Source: Conus ventricosus (taxonomy: Eukaryota > Mollusca > Gastropoda > Neogastropoda > Conidae). From it: 64,000 nucleotides of DNA. The position numbers and the translations under genes were made by a program. The notes under the pieces are model-generated. The model was not told the origin of the DNA. It made no database searches and worked only from the letters and a program-made list of their open reading frames with translations. Position 1 is the stretch's first letter, and every line of letters starts with the position of its first letter. Positions 12,701-24,949 of the stretch are shown piece by piece. The DNA lies in contig CM031620.1 in NCBI GenBank assembly GCA_018398815.1, positions 58,974,189 to 59,038,188 of the forward strand. Reading direction: 5' to 3'.

Positions 12701-13820
12701 TGATGAGTTTTTTTTTATGGAGCTGATGAAAACTGTCTTGTTAATGTTCATGAAAGCAACAAGGACAGTTTTGCAGGATCTCTGTAACGTTTTGTGAAAT
12801 GCAGGAACAGTTTTCTTTGATCTCTATACCGTTCGTCAAAAGTGCCAGTCAGAGTTTTCGTCTTAATGCTGTTCACTGAAAGCATCGGAGAGAATTTGTA
12901 TGGATATGACGTTCATTGAAAACACCAGCAACAGTTCTCCCTCTGTGGTGTTCATGGAAAATATCTGTAACAGTTTTGATTTTCGTGATCTTCATTAGAA
13001 CGACTGTTTCCATTTTGATTTCTGTAACATCTGGGAAAACAGTAGTGACAGTTTTGATCTGTGTGATATTGATGGGAACACAAGAGACACATTTGATCAG
13101 CGTGATGTTCTCTAAAGTGCTAGTAACCGTGTTGGTCTTTGTGATGTCCGTTGAAACAGTAGTGACAGTTTTGATCTGTGTGATATTGATGGGAACACAA
13201 GAGACACATTTGATCAGCGTGATGTTCTCTAAAGTGCTAGTAACCGTGTTGGTCTTTGTGATGTCCGTTGAAGGACTAGTGACAGTTTTGATCTGTGTGA
13301 TATTGATGGGAACACAAGAGACACATTTGATCAGCGTGATGTTCTCTAAAGTGCTAGTAACCGTGTTGGTCTTTGTGATGTCCGTTGAAGGACTAGTGAC
13401 AGTTTTGATCTGTGTGATATTGATGGGAACACAAGAGACACATTTGATCAGCGTGATGTTCTCTAAAGTGCTAGTAACCGTGTTGGTCTTTGTGATGTCC
13501 GTTGAAACATAGTGACAGTTTTGATCTCTCTGTATTTCATTAAACAACAGAAGCAGCTCACTGGAATCTCTGTGAAGAACATGAAAACAAAAAAAGAAGA
13601 ATATTATTGGGTCTCTATAAAATCTATTGAAACCAGAGACATTATTTTATTGGATCTCTGTTACATTCACCGAGATAACGGGGACAATTTCATTGCATCT
13701 CTTGTTTATTGAAAACACCGCAGACAGTTCTGATTTGGTGACATTAGTGAAAGAACAGGGAACAATTTTTGATCATGTTGATGTTCTTTGAGAACACGGG
13801 TGTAGCTTTTGTGTGTGTGA
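12700..13820. repeat. Degenerate array with nested 117-bp higher-order repeat
   Basis: Diverged units around GTGATGTTCATTGAAAAC run through the segment. Between about 13041 and 13510 a 117-bp unit is repeated about four times almost identically. Because 117 is divisible by three, long frames open on both strands (12916-13512 + and 12873-13547 -); these are artefacts. Confidence 0.9.
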
Positions 13821-13976
13821 TTTGAGTTCAGTGAGCACTGTGTGTGTGATGTGAATTCAGTGAGCACTGTGTGTGTGGTGTGAGTTCAGTGAGCACTGTG
13901 TGTGTGGTGTGAGTTCAGTGAGCACTGTGCGTGTGATGTGAATTCAGTGAGCACTGTGTGTGTGTGTGATGTTCAG
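13821..13976. repeat. About 30-bp array ending in a TIMELESS acceptor
   Basis: Five to six units of GTGTGTGATGTGAATTCAGT followed by GAGCACT. The last unit becomes GATGTTCAG, the acceptor used at 13977. Confidence 0.85.
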
Positions 13977-14136
13977 CGACCATGAAAAAACCTGAAGAGC
14001 CCACCGAGTCTCAGCTGGAGGACATTTGGCTGGACATGTCGTCGCAGTTGACCGATTTGCTGCAGGGCAAGGAAGAGCTGCCACAAGACGTGTCGCCCTT
14101 TGATGCTGCATCCGAGGTGGACGAGGAACAGCAGAG
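13977..14136 (+). CDS. TIMELESS: TIMELESS exon with PFDAASEV signature
   Basis: Encodes MKKPEEPTESQLEDIWLDMS and on to SPFDAASEVDEEQQR, matching human VPFDAASEVPVEEQR, one of the most diagnostic TIMELESS motifs. The exon ends CAGCAG AG|gtgaga (phase 2). Its first two bases imply a phase-1 predecessor, while the exon at 11743 ends in phase 0. A small exon or another one-base error therefore lies between. Confidence 0.93.
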
Positions 14137-14289
14137 GTGAGAAGAGTAGCCCCTGGTGTATTCATCCTGTGCGACTGTGGCAGTTTGTTGTGAGGATGGT
14201 AGAGGGGGTTATGGAACTTGACGAAGGTGAAATGAGTCTTGGTTTGTATGAAATAAGTTTCAGCTTTTGTCAAAGAGTGTGTTACTGTA

Positions 14290-15110
14290 TGCAGTCTGAT
14301 CCGTTATACTACATCTCATCTGTTGATTGTTAAGGGATATATATGCTTTGTCAAAGAGGTGTTGCTGTACACAAGCTGATCCGTATACTACACCTCACCT
14401 GTTTATTGTTAAGGGAATTATTATATGCTTTGTCAAAGAGGTGTTGCTGTACACAAGCTGATCTGTATACTACACCTCACCTGTTGATTGTTAAGGGATT
14501 ATTATATGCTTGTCAAAGAGGTGTTGCTGTACACAAGCTGATCCGTATACTACACCTCACCTGTTGATTGTTAAGGGATTATTATATGCTTTGTCAAAGA
14601 GGTGTTGCTGTACACAAGCTGATCCGTATACTACACCTCACCTGTTGATTGTTAAGGGATTATTATATGCTTTGTCAAAGAGGTGTTGCTGTACACAAGC
14701 TGATCCGTATACTATACCTCACCTGTTGATTGTTAAGGGATTATTATATGCTTTGTCAAAGAGGTGTTGCTGTACACAAGCTGATCCGTATACTACACCT
14801 CACCTGTTGATTGTTAAGGGATTATTATATGCTTTGTCAAAGAGGTGTTGCTGTACACAAGCTGATCCGTATACTACACCTCACCTGTTGATTGTAAGGG
14901 ATTATTATATGCTTTGTCAAAGAGGTGTCGCTGTACGCAAACTGATCCGTATACTACACCTCACCTGTTGATTGTTAAGGAACTGCTATAGGCTACACCA
15001 CAGCTGCTGATTGTCAGGAAGATGATGCAGTATGTACACCTCACCTGTTGATTGTTAAGGAACTGCTGTATGCTACACCACAGCTGCTGATTGTCAGGAA
15101 GATGATGCAG
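14290..15110. repeat. 81-bp minisatellite array
   Basis: About nine units containing CTTTGTCAAAGAGGTGTTGC and CACCTCACCTGTTGATTGTT. Late units (after about 14980) are a variant with CTACACCACAGCTGCTGATT. Period 81 keeps frames open, giving artefact ORFs at 14343-14971. Confidence 0.95.
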
Positions 15111-15299
15111 TATGAAAAGTAATGCGGATGGTCTGTGCCACAGCGGCTAATTGTCACAGGGGCATTGTTTGCTCACTCACTCACATCATAGTTCATTACG
15201 TGCTAATGCAGGAATCCAGTGTTCACTGTGGTGAACAATAAAGCATTGAATAAGTAAATGAATATTTTAAGAAAATGTAAACATTGACCAGTATAAAAT

Positions 15300-15700
15300 G
15301 GAATGGGGGGTGGGGGGGGGGGGGGGGTGTGATTGTTCAGACTGACAAGATGGCTGACCTAAGATGAATGACTGGAAAGTATCTATGTTGACTTGGTATT
15401 CACTGGCACTGTTATTATACAGATTTGTGATTGCCTGCGTCAGAGGTAGATGGGAAAGGATTGTAACTGACACCATTGATTCTCCTACTTTCTCAATGCC
15501 TTTTTAACTGTGTGTGTTGTGTACTTGTGTGTGTGTATGTGTACTGTGTGTGTGTGTGTGTGTGTACTTTGTGTGGTGTGGTGTTGTACTTGTGTGATGG
15601 TGGTGTGTATGTGTCTACTTGTGTGGTGTGTTGTGATGTTGTGTGATATGTGTGTGTGTGTGTGTGTGGTGTTGTGTGTGTTTGTGTGTGTTTGTTTGAG
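15300..15700. repeat. Poly-G tract and interrupted (GT)n
   Basis: A G run with one T lies at about 15305-15327; interrupted GT repeats lie at about 15508-15700. Confidence 0.9.
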
Positions 15701-17669
15701 GGGTCGTGTTTTGGCTGAAATTCAGCATATCTTGTATTTTGGTGAAACCTTTTCTCTTGTTATGGAAAGGAGTTATTAGTGACGAGGTGAGAGTGTGTGT
15801 AGTGTGTGTGTGTGTTGCGGTAGTGGTTGTCTGTGCGGTGTGATGTTCAGTGTGCTGTGTTTGAGTAGAAGGAGATTCATGCTGACGGTATGGCTAGAGA
15901 CCAGTTGAAACGCAAGGTCTTGTATTTGGTGGAACTTTCTGTAACCTCTTTAACCCATTGTATGAAAGAGTTTACTTCAGTTGACACGATGGCAAGTGTG
16001 ACACTTAACAGTAATGGAACTTGCTTGGGTGGTGATTGCTAAATGTTACCATTTGCTCGGGCTGATTGGAATGTTTGACAATCACAGTGAATCTATTCGT
16101 TTGTCAGGGTGCGCCATGGTTCGATTACATTCTCGTATGTGAGCAACAACTGAGAGCAGTGGCCAATTTCATAGGCAAGACGATACAATTGCAAACAGTG
16201 AACGGTCTGTAAAGTCTTGAAAAATCGTGTCTACAGATGTTATATTTACATTTAACAAAGTGTTGGCAAAGATACAGTACCTTAAAGAAAAATGTAATGA
16301 ATTTTGGGTGGGATTGCTTTTAAAGAATATACATTGCGTAGAATGTTTGAAAACAATGACATTATCAGCAAATTCTCGTCTGGCGCATGTTGATGAATTC
16401 GATATGTACAGACTAAAGCTCTGAATTCATAGAAAGACGACATTTAATTGAACAAGTGAATTGCATGAATCTGTGTTCCATGAGTTAGCAAATCAGAGTG
16501 ATTCGTCATAATGCGATCCGCCCTCCCTGCCTTTACCAACGATAAACAGGTCCACTGAAGTGAGGAGTGTTTATTGGGAGGGAAATCTGGTAAAGACAAA
16601 GAGAAAAAAAAAATGTTAAAGTTTGAAGAGAAGGATTCTGTTTTCAGTCTGGAGAAATTTAGAGTAGGTTGTCAGTATGCTCACCAAAGCTTTAATCAAG
16701 CGGAAGTAAATTGTCAGGGGAGATAAGCATGAAATACCCACTGTCGCACACATTTCAAGGCCTGAAAAGTCTTTCAAAATTATGATTTTAAACAAGTGTA
16801 CAGGAACACTGCTTGGAGTTGGTCGTTGACTTCTTTCTGTTGTCTGTTCCTTCTTTTCATCATCAAAATAAGAAGAACCATGAAAGTTTTCAGACCAGTA
16901 TGGCCAGCTTGGCAAATGCCATGTGAATTTAAATTATCTGTTTGAATTTCTGATTTTCATTGACCTTTCGGTTGGTTTGCTTGAATTATGTTTCAGTGTA
17001 CGTACATTCCATTATTGTGTGCATAGCATTTCTCTGATTGGTGTATGATTTGATGTGTAGTATACATACTGAGTCTCTGTCTGAATGTGTAGATTTCAGT
17101 TTATAAAAGTGAAATAGACACACCCAGATAGATAAACGCTATGTATACTATAAATGAAAACAAGCATAGGATAATGCACTGCTGCCGAGTCACTTTGGTG
17201 GTATACATTGGAGTGTTCTAAGCCAATATTCCTTGAACACAACCTGCTAAGCTCCCTAGACAAACGTTAGTCTGTCCAAACTTAAATCAGGACAGAGTAT
17301 CATAGGTGAGATTTAAGACACATTATTGTCAGGTGGGTGGATACCTGGGGAAAAAAATGAGTTGGTGGTGTCCTATGGAGCCTTTTAGAATGGAGGTTTG
17401 GCTTTGACAATGCATCTGTTTGAACAGGTTAGTATGTTGTTAAACAGCTTTTGGTAGAAATATTCCTGTTCTCCCCAGACTTTTCTCATTCTGATGGTGG
17501 CACCACTCAAAATACAAATCACAGACCTAGACGATATTTAATGGAAGCATAGACTGGATTGGTGTGGATTCTGCTTTGTGCGTAGCGTTTCTCCGTGTCA
17601 GCCTGAAACAGTGATGGATTGCAGTGTGGATGAGGTCATGACCTGAGTGTGTGTGTGTGTGGTGATCAG
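15700..17669. other. TIMELESS intron, expected exon not found
   Basis: In human TIMELESS about 26 residues (AMVRIQ...LLRSA) separate the motifs of the flanking exons. No matching exon with phase 2-2 was recognised here. The stretch otherwise shows no repeat or gene. Confidence 0.5.
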
Positions 17670-17769
17670 GGAGATGTGGCCGGAGAGGGATGAGTTTGGG
17701 TCCCAGGACATCAGCACGGACCAGGAGTTCACCGCACTGCACCAGATCTTCATGCGCCCCTGCCCAGCA
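17670..17769 (+). CDS. TIMELESS: TIMELESS exon with WPERDEFGSQDIS
   Basis: Encodes REMWPERDEFGSQDIS then TDQEFTALHQIFMRPCPA, matching human REVWPEGDVFGSQDISPEEE. Phase 2 in (AG|G for Arg), phase 0 out before gtgagt. The acceptor GTGTGTGTGTGGTGATCAG has a GT-rich instead of pyrimidine-rich tract, which is unusual. The next exon found (45226) wants a phase-1 predecessor, so a small exon or a one-base error is implied in between. Confidence 0.93.
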
Positions 17770-18560
17770 GTGAGTAGAACACTCCCTGTGTGTGGTGCAT
17801 GGCGTGAGACAGTTGTTGACTCTGGGTTCATTTGCAGGGTTGGGCAAAACTAAGCTGGCATTTTCCAGCCCTTTGCAAGTTCAGGGAAAGTGGAAAGTGA
17901 TTCTGAATTTGAAGGGAGTTTGGGGAATTGACTGTTTGCTCAGCATATGCTACAAACCACTATTAGAATTACAGCACAGGAATGCGTTGCAGGGTGAAAA
18001 AAATGAATTGAATTAGAAGTTTATCTGACACCTTTGCTCATTGGTAACTGTCAGTATTTAACACTAATGGAAAAATTGAAATCGAAATTCATCTGAGCTT
18101 CATTCATTGAAAACTCTATTGTTAAAACCAATCGGGTCAGATTCTGTCCTTGACTTGCCTATGAACCTGCCCATTATGGACAGCAGGTACAGTGAATCCA
18201 GTTCAGCATGCCTGGCTCAGGAAGAAGCAGACATGTTTTGTCTGCACCAAACGATACGATCAATCTTCCAGAGTATTCTGTGACCACGTGTGCTGATTTG
18301 ATTCTGAAACTGTTTTAATATAAGGCGTAACTGCACTGTGACTGTCGTTGTTCTCTCTTCTGAATGCTCAGTTAGAGTGAGCATTTCACTTTGAGATGGG
18401 GATTCCGAAATGAGTGGTTGGACATTTTTAAGCGTTGGAAGTGCAAAAATTGTTATGACGTAAGTGTAGACCTAGTGTCATGGATCTGTTTGCTGGTGTA
18501 TTGCGCACAGTGGCTGTTTTGTGTGAGTGTGACATTGTTGAAAACATGTTTAGACTTGCA
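17770..18560. other. Start of 27-kb TIMELESS intron
   Basis: No exon or repeat recognised. Confidence 0.5.
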
Positions 18561-18960
18561 TCTGTCTTGATCAGCTGATTGTGTTCTCTCTCTCTCGTCA
18601 ATGTTCCACAATGTTAAGACTGTGTCCACTCGTTTGATCAGTGATTGTTCTTCATCTCGCAGTGTTCCACAACATTTTAGGACATGTCCAGCTCTGTCTT
18701 AATCAGCTGATTGTGTTTTCTCATGCATGTTCCACAACAGTTAGACGTGTCCACTCTGTCTTATCGTGATTGTGTTTCTTTCGTCGTTTTCCAACAGTTT
18801 GACTGGTCCAGCTCTGTCTTAATCAGTGATTGTGTTCTCTGTTGTTCCACAACATGTTTAGACTGTGTTCAGCTCTGTCTTAATCAGCTGATTGTGTTTC
18901 TTCTCTCGCCAGTGTTCCACAACATGTTTAGACTGTGTCCAGCTCTGTCTTGAGGAGCTG
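18560..18960. repeat. Degenerate repeats of about 65-70 bp
   Basis: Diverged units built on GTTCCACAACATGTTTAGAC, then a CTCTGTCTTAATCAGCTGAT-type block. About five copies with many small deletions. Confidence 0.85.
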
Positions 18961-19275
18961 AAGCTGTGTCTTCTCTGTCCCGCTGTCTTGACCAGTCACA
19001 CCACGCATGCGGCATGTCAGAATTTGTGCTTGTCCTATGGTCAACGCTTTGGCAGACATCCACTTCTCAGGATGGGATGTAGGGAGTTACAAGTCTGATA
19101 CAGACTCGCTTTGAAAATGGTGATGGGGAAAATTATCATCATACGTATATCACTGCTATGGGATAATGACTAGATACCATGTTTGATGTACAGGTGTGAC
19201 ACAGACTGTTGTCTTCCAAAAAGAAAGCAAAGGATTGTAAAACATCATACGTTTGGTGTCACATAACTGAGGAAT

Positions 19276-19430
19276 ATTATATTATTATTTATATGGTATC
19301 CTCGATCACAGACCAAGCTCTAAGCGCTTTACAATAAACACACTACCTCACTCACTCAACGGCTGCTACCCAGGTAGAGCCGGCCGAAGAGCAGCCTACT
19401 GGCGCTCATTCAGTCGTTTCCCGTACCATT
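19276..19430. repeat. Probable dispersed element
   Basis: Contains CTCTAAGCGCTTTACAAT and CCTACTGGCGCTCATTCAGT. I recall similar wording from interspersed repeats in mollusc genomes, but only one copy is present here, so this is tentative. Confidence 0.4.
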
Positions 19431-20402
19431 CAAATATCAGTCACTCATTTTCATGTATCTCATCTGACAGTACTGTTTGTCTTCACTTTCATTGTGAATG
19501 TGCAGTAGTACAGTGGGATCCTTTTGCTGTTTGGGAGAAGTTCTGACTAATGAGCCAGTGTTGCACCAGATATACTGTATTCGTAGATTACCTTCAGTTG
19601 TGAATAAACCAGTCAACTCACCCATGCATTTGTTATCTTACAACATAACAGAATGACTCGTGAAACTTGAAATATTGTCATCATACATTGATTTGATTCA
19701 GTCGCAAGACTTCAGTGCCGGCATATAACAACAAAGAGCACAAATGAAGTGAGAAGATAAGGAGAAAAACAAATGGCGAAAAGAGTGTACACCTCATAAA
19801 TAATCACGCAGACAGGAAGAAGAAACTCGAGCTGCATTGTGTTAATGCCATGACTAAATCGACTCAAACTTAACATATGAATTCCTTTGTTTAACAAACC
19901 TCCCCCCCCTCCCCCACCTCCCTCCCCATGGCCCCTTCCGTCAGTGGCCTTGATGTGGTTTAACTTGAAGCACTGATTTTTCGCTAGTCCAACTACACTT
20001 CTCTTCAATATGCATTCTTGCACCCCTCCGTTACCCTGGTACAGTGTACATTTTCTGCAACAACAAGCATAACCTTAGGGACTGCATTTACCGGCATGTT
20101 TTTGTGTGTTGCCAATAAAATGATGAGATACCAAGAGAGAACATTGACCCTTTGTATTTTCAGTTTGATTGTTTACTCCATTTGAAGAACAAGTCTGATA
20201 ATTGTCACTGGTCGTAGCATTGGCTCCTCAGGCCAGCCTCTGCCTTGGTCTACCTGATTAGTCAGCAGTGCAGATTTGAAAATAGGTCAGCAGAATGACT
20301 GATGCCATAGGAACAGTAACTCTTGCTGCTGCTTCCCCTACCGCTCGTCCTCCAACCTCGCTTTCAAATTTTCCTCCGTATGTTGTGTGAAATGCTATTT
20401 CT

Positions 20403-20602
20403 GTGTGTGTGTGCGTGCGCGCGTGCGTGCGTGCGTGTGTGTGTGGTGTGTGTGTGTGTGTGTGTGAGCGTGCATGAGTGCGTGTGCGTGTGTGTGTGTG
20501 TCTGAGTGAGCATGTGTGTGTGTGTGTGTGTGTGTGGGAGCGTGCGTGCATGTGCGTGTGTGTGTGTGTGTGTGAGGGAGTGAGCGTGCGTGTGTGTGTG
20601 GG

Positions 20603-20638
<36 letters not shown>

Positions 20639-20742
20639 TGTGCGTGCGTGCGTGCGTGCGTGCGTGCGTACATGCGTATGTGTGCGTGTGTGTGTGTGTG
20701 TGTGAGAGAGTGAGCGTGCGTGCGTGTATGTGTGTGTACCAT
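20403..20742. repeat. Compound (GT)n/(GCGT)n microsatellite
   Basis: About 340 bp of GT, GCGT and GTGA words. Several long ORFs on both strands here are artefacts. Confidence 0.97.
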
Positions 20743-20754
20743 TTCATTCTTCAT

Positions 20755-21275
20755 TTCCTCCAGTGGCATTGCTCCCATGCTGCTGTCTCCACCTCACCCA
20801 AACACAACCACACCCAGGTTGCCGCTGTCCCATCCACAGTACTGACAGTCCACATGGAGCAATCAGTATCATGTCACGAGGAGCCACTGCACTGCCGCTG
20901 AGTCTGTCTCTGGTCCATTTACGCAGCACACCACTTCCTAAGCTCCCAGAGGATGACAGAATTTGCTCAGCAGCAGAGCCAACCTGAGTGAGCTGTCCAC
21001 TCCAGAGGGTGCCGACTCGTCCGTCCAGCGACAGTCGCCGTGAAGCTGCAGCTTCGGTGACCTTACCCAAGGCTTGGACATGGGGAGGAATTAGAAAACC
21101 ATGAAGACAGACAGAGTTTGTGGTTCCAGTCTTCCTGTTGGTGCACACAGCACGCTCGGTTCAGGAGCTAGCTGAGGCAGAAAAATTCATGACGAAATGC
21201 GTCTGATGGGAATCGAGCCTAAAATCTCCCAGCTTGCGAGTCTGCGACGGTAACCACTGCAGTGGGACGGCTGAT
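20755..21275 (-). mobile_element. Composite tRNA-headed SINE, copy A
   Basis: Read on the minus strand: a tRNA-like head at 21275-21200 (A-box-like CAGTGGTTACCG, B-box-like GCTCGATTCCCATCAGA), then a body with GGAAGACTGG, then a distal part with CAGTGCAGTGGCTCCTC and CAGCATGGGAGC. Co-linear with the copies at 24950 (+) and 39424 (-). Confidence 0.75.
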
Positions 21276-22562
21276 GTGAATTGTTGTTATTTTGCCTAAT
21301 GCTGAAAGTGTCAGCATTTCTTTGTGCGTTCGTCTTTCAGTCTGTGTCTGTTTTGAACACAGGTTTGTGTGTGGGTTAATCTTTTTGCATGTAACTCTTT
21401 GTTTTATTGTTGGTTTTTTTTTTTTGTATTTTGTTGTAAGTGTGGCATGGACTGAATGTTTTCATTAACTGCAGTGGGTCTTTAAGAATAAATAAATGCA
21501 ACACCCATTTTTCCCCTCAACAGATTTATTTTACAATGATCTTTGTCTGACAAGTGACTGGGTCCTGGCTGCCCCATGCCATGACAGGCAGAGGAAAAGA
21601 GCCACTGTACTTAACACAAGCATTTTTGCACCGCATCGCTATACATGAAACAACATTGACTTTGGGCCATGACAAGAGCAATCAGGGATCTTGCACAAAC
21701 CACCCCAGATTACACAGAAAGCTTGTCAATGTCTTGAACAAACAAGTCTGGATTGCTCAGGAAGCTTTGTCAAAAAAGTCCCAGTGTGTGTGGGGATGGC
21801 AGACTTGGGCTCTGATCCCTCATGGTGTGTGCTGGAATGTCTGAGAAGGAAGACTGGTGGGGAATGAAAGGTGCACACGTCATGTGCTCATGATGTGAAC
21901 AGACTCTGGGGATCAGCAGTTGTACAAAGAGGATGTCAGTTTTTCACACGGGCAGACTTTCGCTCTCTCTTTCTCTCTGTCTCTGTCTTTGTCAGTCTGT
22001 CTCTGTCTGTCTCTCTCTCTCTCGCTCTCCCCCCCTCCCCTCCCCTCTCAGTCTCTCTCACCTCCCCCTCTCCGTCTCTCTCTTTCTCTCTCTCCCCCTT
22101 TTTTTCCCAGCGTTATGCAGATACGCAGATAGGTAGTTTTTGTTCATACACATTGAAAAACCAGTTTCTCATTGCTCATAAAAAAAAGGTTTAAATGACA
22201 TGAAACCAACCAGAAGTGAATCTTTCAAGGCCCATCATCTCCTTGCTGTTGGTTCCATGTTTGTGAATACTATGCGGAAACACATAAAGTGATTTTTCAT
22301 TCAAAAGAGAAAGAAAAGGCTTTTGCCTGGCATTGATGTTGACGGTGACCACGAGACTGTGAAGGGATAGCAGTTCAGGCGCATTGCATTTTCTTGTCTG
22401 GTTTTTATACACTTCATTTGGACCAACCCGGCTGCACTCTATTCTGTCTGCGAGGAAAATGCATCATCTTGGCCCTTGGACCCAGTTGCAGTAGGCAGTT
22501 TCCCCCGAGGCCCCTCGCTGAGATGCCAGTTGTCCTGATTTCGTCATGTTTTGTTATTACAG
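21276..22562. other. TIMELESS intron, with CT-rich tract
   Basis: CT-rich low complexity at about 21960-22110. No recognised exon. Confidence 0.5.
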
Positions 22563-22626
22563 GTCAAAGTTTGTACTGATGTTACGCCAACTGCAGAATT
22601 ATTCTGACAAGTTCATTTTGGGCAAG
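22563..22626 (+). other. Exon-like segment, unassigned
   Basis: Between TTATTACAG and gtaggg lies a 64-bp open segment encoding SKFVLMLRQLQNYSDKFILGK. Phase 2 in, phase 0 out. It does not match TIMELESS. Weak charge and hydrophobic spacing like a coiled coil. It could be a chance open segment. Confidence 0.2.
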
Positions 22627-23226
22627 GTAGGGCCAGTTGTCTACTGTCCTGTTGTAGGTTGCCTGGCAGTTTCGCTACATACATGGTTTTTCGAGGATAA
22701 TGTGTCGCACACTAGTCCCAGATGATGAAACTGAGCCAAAACTGTTTGCATGTGTGTGTTTACACTGAACACACACTGAGTGCACTAAGCAGCTGACTTG
22801 TTTACCCAAGTAACTGTATTCTTTGTCTGGTTGTCTCTGGCTCGCTGGATGGTAGAGGAGGTTCTAACCGGTTTAAGCTTCATAGTCCTGTGGATTGAAA
22901 CTTCAGCAGCCATTGACCAAAGTATATCGAAAAGCATCCATGCATGGCGCTGTCCACCCTGGGGAACTTGCCCATGTCTTGTACCACTAACAGAGTTTGG
23001 CTTGGTTACAGGTAAATGTTGTGTGTATACCATGTAGGAAACGTGGTATGTATGCTGATACAACTAAGCGTTCCTGGGAAATGAAAAATGGAATGTTCCT
23101 ATAAAGTTTCCAAACTGTTTCTGAAAACAGCTCATAGAGGCTGGTGTCTCTGGGCTCACATCCCTGCAGTTCTGGGGTCGTGTTTTTCCAGCGGTGGGCC
23201 TGTGGGAGGTGGCGCTGTGCAGGACG

Positions 23227-23655
23227 TTACACCAGCCTGGTGCAGAGACCGTCGTCGCTGGCCGTCTCCACGCTGGGCGATGACCCCTGCTCTGACCCCG
23301 ACAGCTGCGTCACGGCGTTGCAGTCTGACCTGGAGTCTGGCTCATCCTGGTCACTGAGCACCAGCTCTGTGTCCCCCATCGGTGTGCTGGGGTCAAGGTT
23401 CGATAGAGAAGGAGGCGAATTTTCCCTTTGTTTCGCATGATCGGCACCATGGCGACGACGGCGATGATGATCGTGACGACCACCACGCTGGTGGCGATGA
23501 TGATGTTGAGCGTGAAGGAGGAGTTGGCATCAGACTGGGTCTTGGTCTCTGCGTCTTTGGGCATGTCGGTCATCTGGGGTTGATGGGTGGTGTTGTTGGT
23601 GGCGTTGGAGGCAGGAGCAGGGGAAGTGGTGGTGGGCAGGGTGGATGTGATTGCA
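23227..23655 (-). CDS. LRR membrane protein, last coding exon (stalk, transmembrane, tail)
   Basis: Read on the minus strand: acceptor TTGTGTGCAG|TGCAATC, then a Ser/Thr/Pro/Asn-rich extracellular stalk with possible N-glycosylation sites (NAT, NNT, NSS), a transmembrane helix built on IIIATSVVVVTIIIAVVAMV, and a basic stop-transfer MRNKGK. After a one-base frameshift near 23405 comes an acidic Ser-rich tail ending GLCTRLV and TAA at 23227. The tail has no TIR or kinase domain. The phase fits the stalk exon at 29093-29253. It is nested antisense in a TIMELESS intron. The family is not more precisely identified. Confidence 0.75.
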
Positions 23656-24164
23656 CTGCACACAAAGTCCTTTAGGCGTCAGTAAGTGTGCCACCAGAAT
23701 CACTTGCCTTATTGTTCTGTCACATCAACACATATTAAAAATTTTTGAATCCTTTGACTCTTCTGGACAAGGCTTTAAATTCCCAGATCAGTTTTTATTT
23801 TTTGTGCTGGAAACAAGTCTATAAAAATAAATCTACTTGTCAGCCCCAACATCTATGCGCACCCCCTCCCCCTCCACCCGCCCCATGTAAGGCAACAGTT
23901 ATAAAAGTAAAGCCCAAATTGATTAAAATGTGCTGATCACAGCAAATTCTGCACCATGTGTTTGTTATGCTGTCCTGTGATGGAGAAAGAAAGGGAAAAC
24001 ATTTACCATTTCTGCGCTGACAAACCACAATGTATGCATGCTATTGATTTTTTTCTTCTTATTTTTTTCACAGAACACAGGTTTGTGAGAAGAATCAGGG
24101 GGAGGGGGTGGGGCGTGACAGTAAAAAAGGGGGAGGAGAGAAGTCAGACCACGAAGCACTGAAG

Positions 24165-24815
24165 CTGACTGATCCGTCTCTGATGGGGGCAGTCAACAGT
24201 TGGTCTCCTTACAGCGTCTCTGATGGGCGCAGTCAACAGTTGGTCTCCTTACAGCGTCTCTGATGGGCACAGTCAACAGTTGGTCACCTTACAGCGTCTC
24301 TGATGGGCGCAGTCAACAGTTGGTCGCCTTACAGCGTCTCTGATGGGCGCAGTCAACAGTTGGTCGCCTTACAGCGTCTCTGATGGGCGCAGTCAACAGT
24401 TGGTCGCCTTACAGCGTCTCTGATTGGCGCTGTCAACAGTTGGTCTCCTTACAGCGTCTCTGATGGGCGCAGTCAACAGTTGGTCACCTTACAGCGTCTC
24501 TGATGGGCGCAGTCAACAGTTGGTCGCCTTACAGCGTCTCTGATGGGCGCAGTCAACAGTTGGTCACCTTACAGCGTCTCTGATGGGCGCAGTCAACAGT
24601 TGGTCACCTTACAGCATCTCTGATGGGCGCAGTCAACAGTTGGTCGCCTTACAGCGTCTCTGATGGGCGCAGTCAACAGTTGGTCGCCTTACAGCGTCTC
24701 TGATGGGCGCAGTCAACAGTTGGTTACCTTACAACGTCTCTGATGGGCGCAGTCAACAGTTGGTCACCTTACAGCATCTCTGATGGGCGCAGTCAACAGT
24801 TGGTCGCCTTACAGA
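24165..24815. repeat. 40-bp minisatellite, about 16 units
   Basis: Unit GCGTCTCTGATGGGCGCAGT then CAACAGTTGGTCGCCTTACA. Very homogeneous, with a C/A/T variant in GGTCNCC and no spacers, so this is not a CRISPR array. Confidence 0.97.
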
Positions 24816-24949
24816 TTACAGAACAGAACATTTCTGTCTGGTCACCAGTTTACTAGCCCTGAACAATGAGATGGGCGAGTATTTTGAGCCCTGGCTGGGG
24901 TATAGGGGCAACAAACATTGTGTGCAATGCTAATTTGAAAGTCTGCACC

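Noticed and set aside
12873..13547. Long frames on both strands (198 and 224 codons)
   Set aside because: The 117-bp repeat has a period divisible by three; no domain or bias.
16083..16120. Candidate for the missing TIMELESS exon (GCCATGGTTCGA reads AMVR)
   Set aside because: The match stops after four residues and the frame ends quickly in a stop; no convincing donor in phase.
23144..23440. + strand 98-codon frame opposite the LRR tail exon
   Set aside because: The minus strand has acceptor, transmembrane helix, stop-transfer and matching phase with the stalk exon; the + frame is its shadow.
24165..24815. CRISPR-like regular repeats
   Set aside because: Units are contiguous 40-bp copies without unique spacers, in an animal genome. 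Same for 30395-31312 and 46800-47582.
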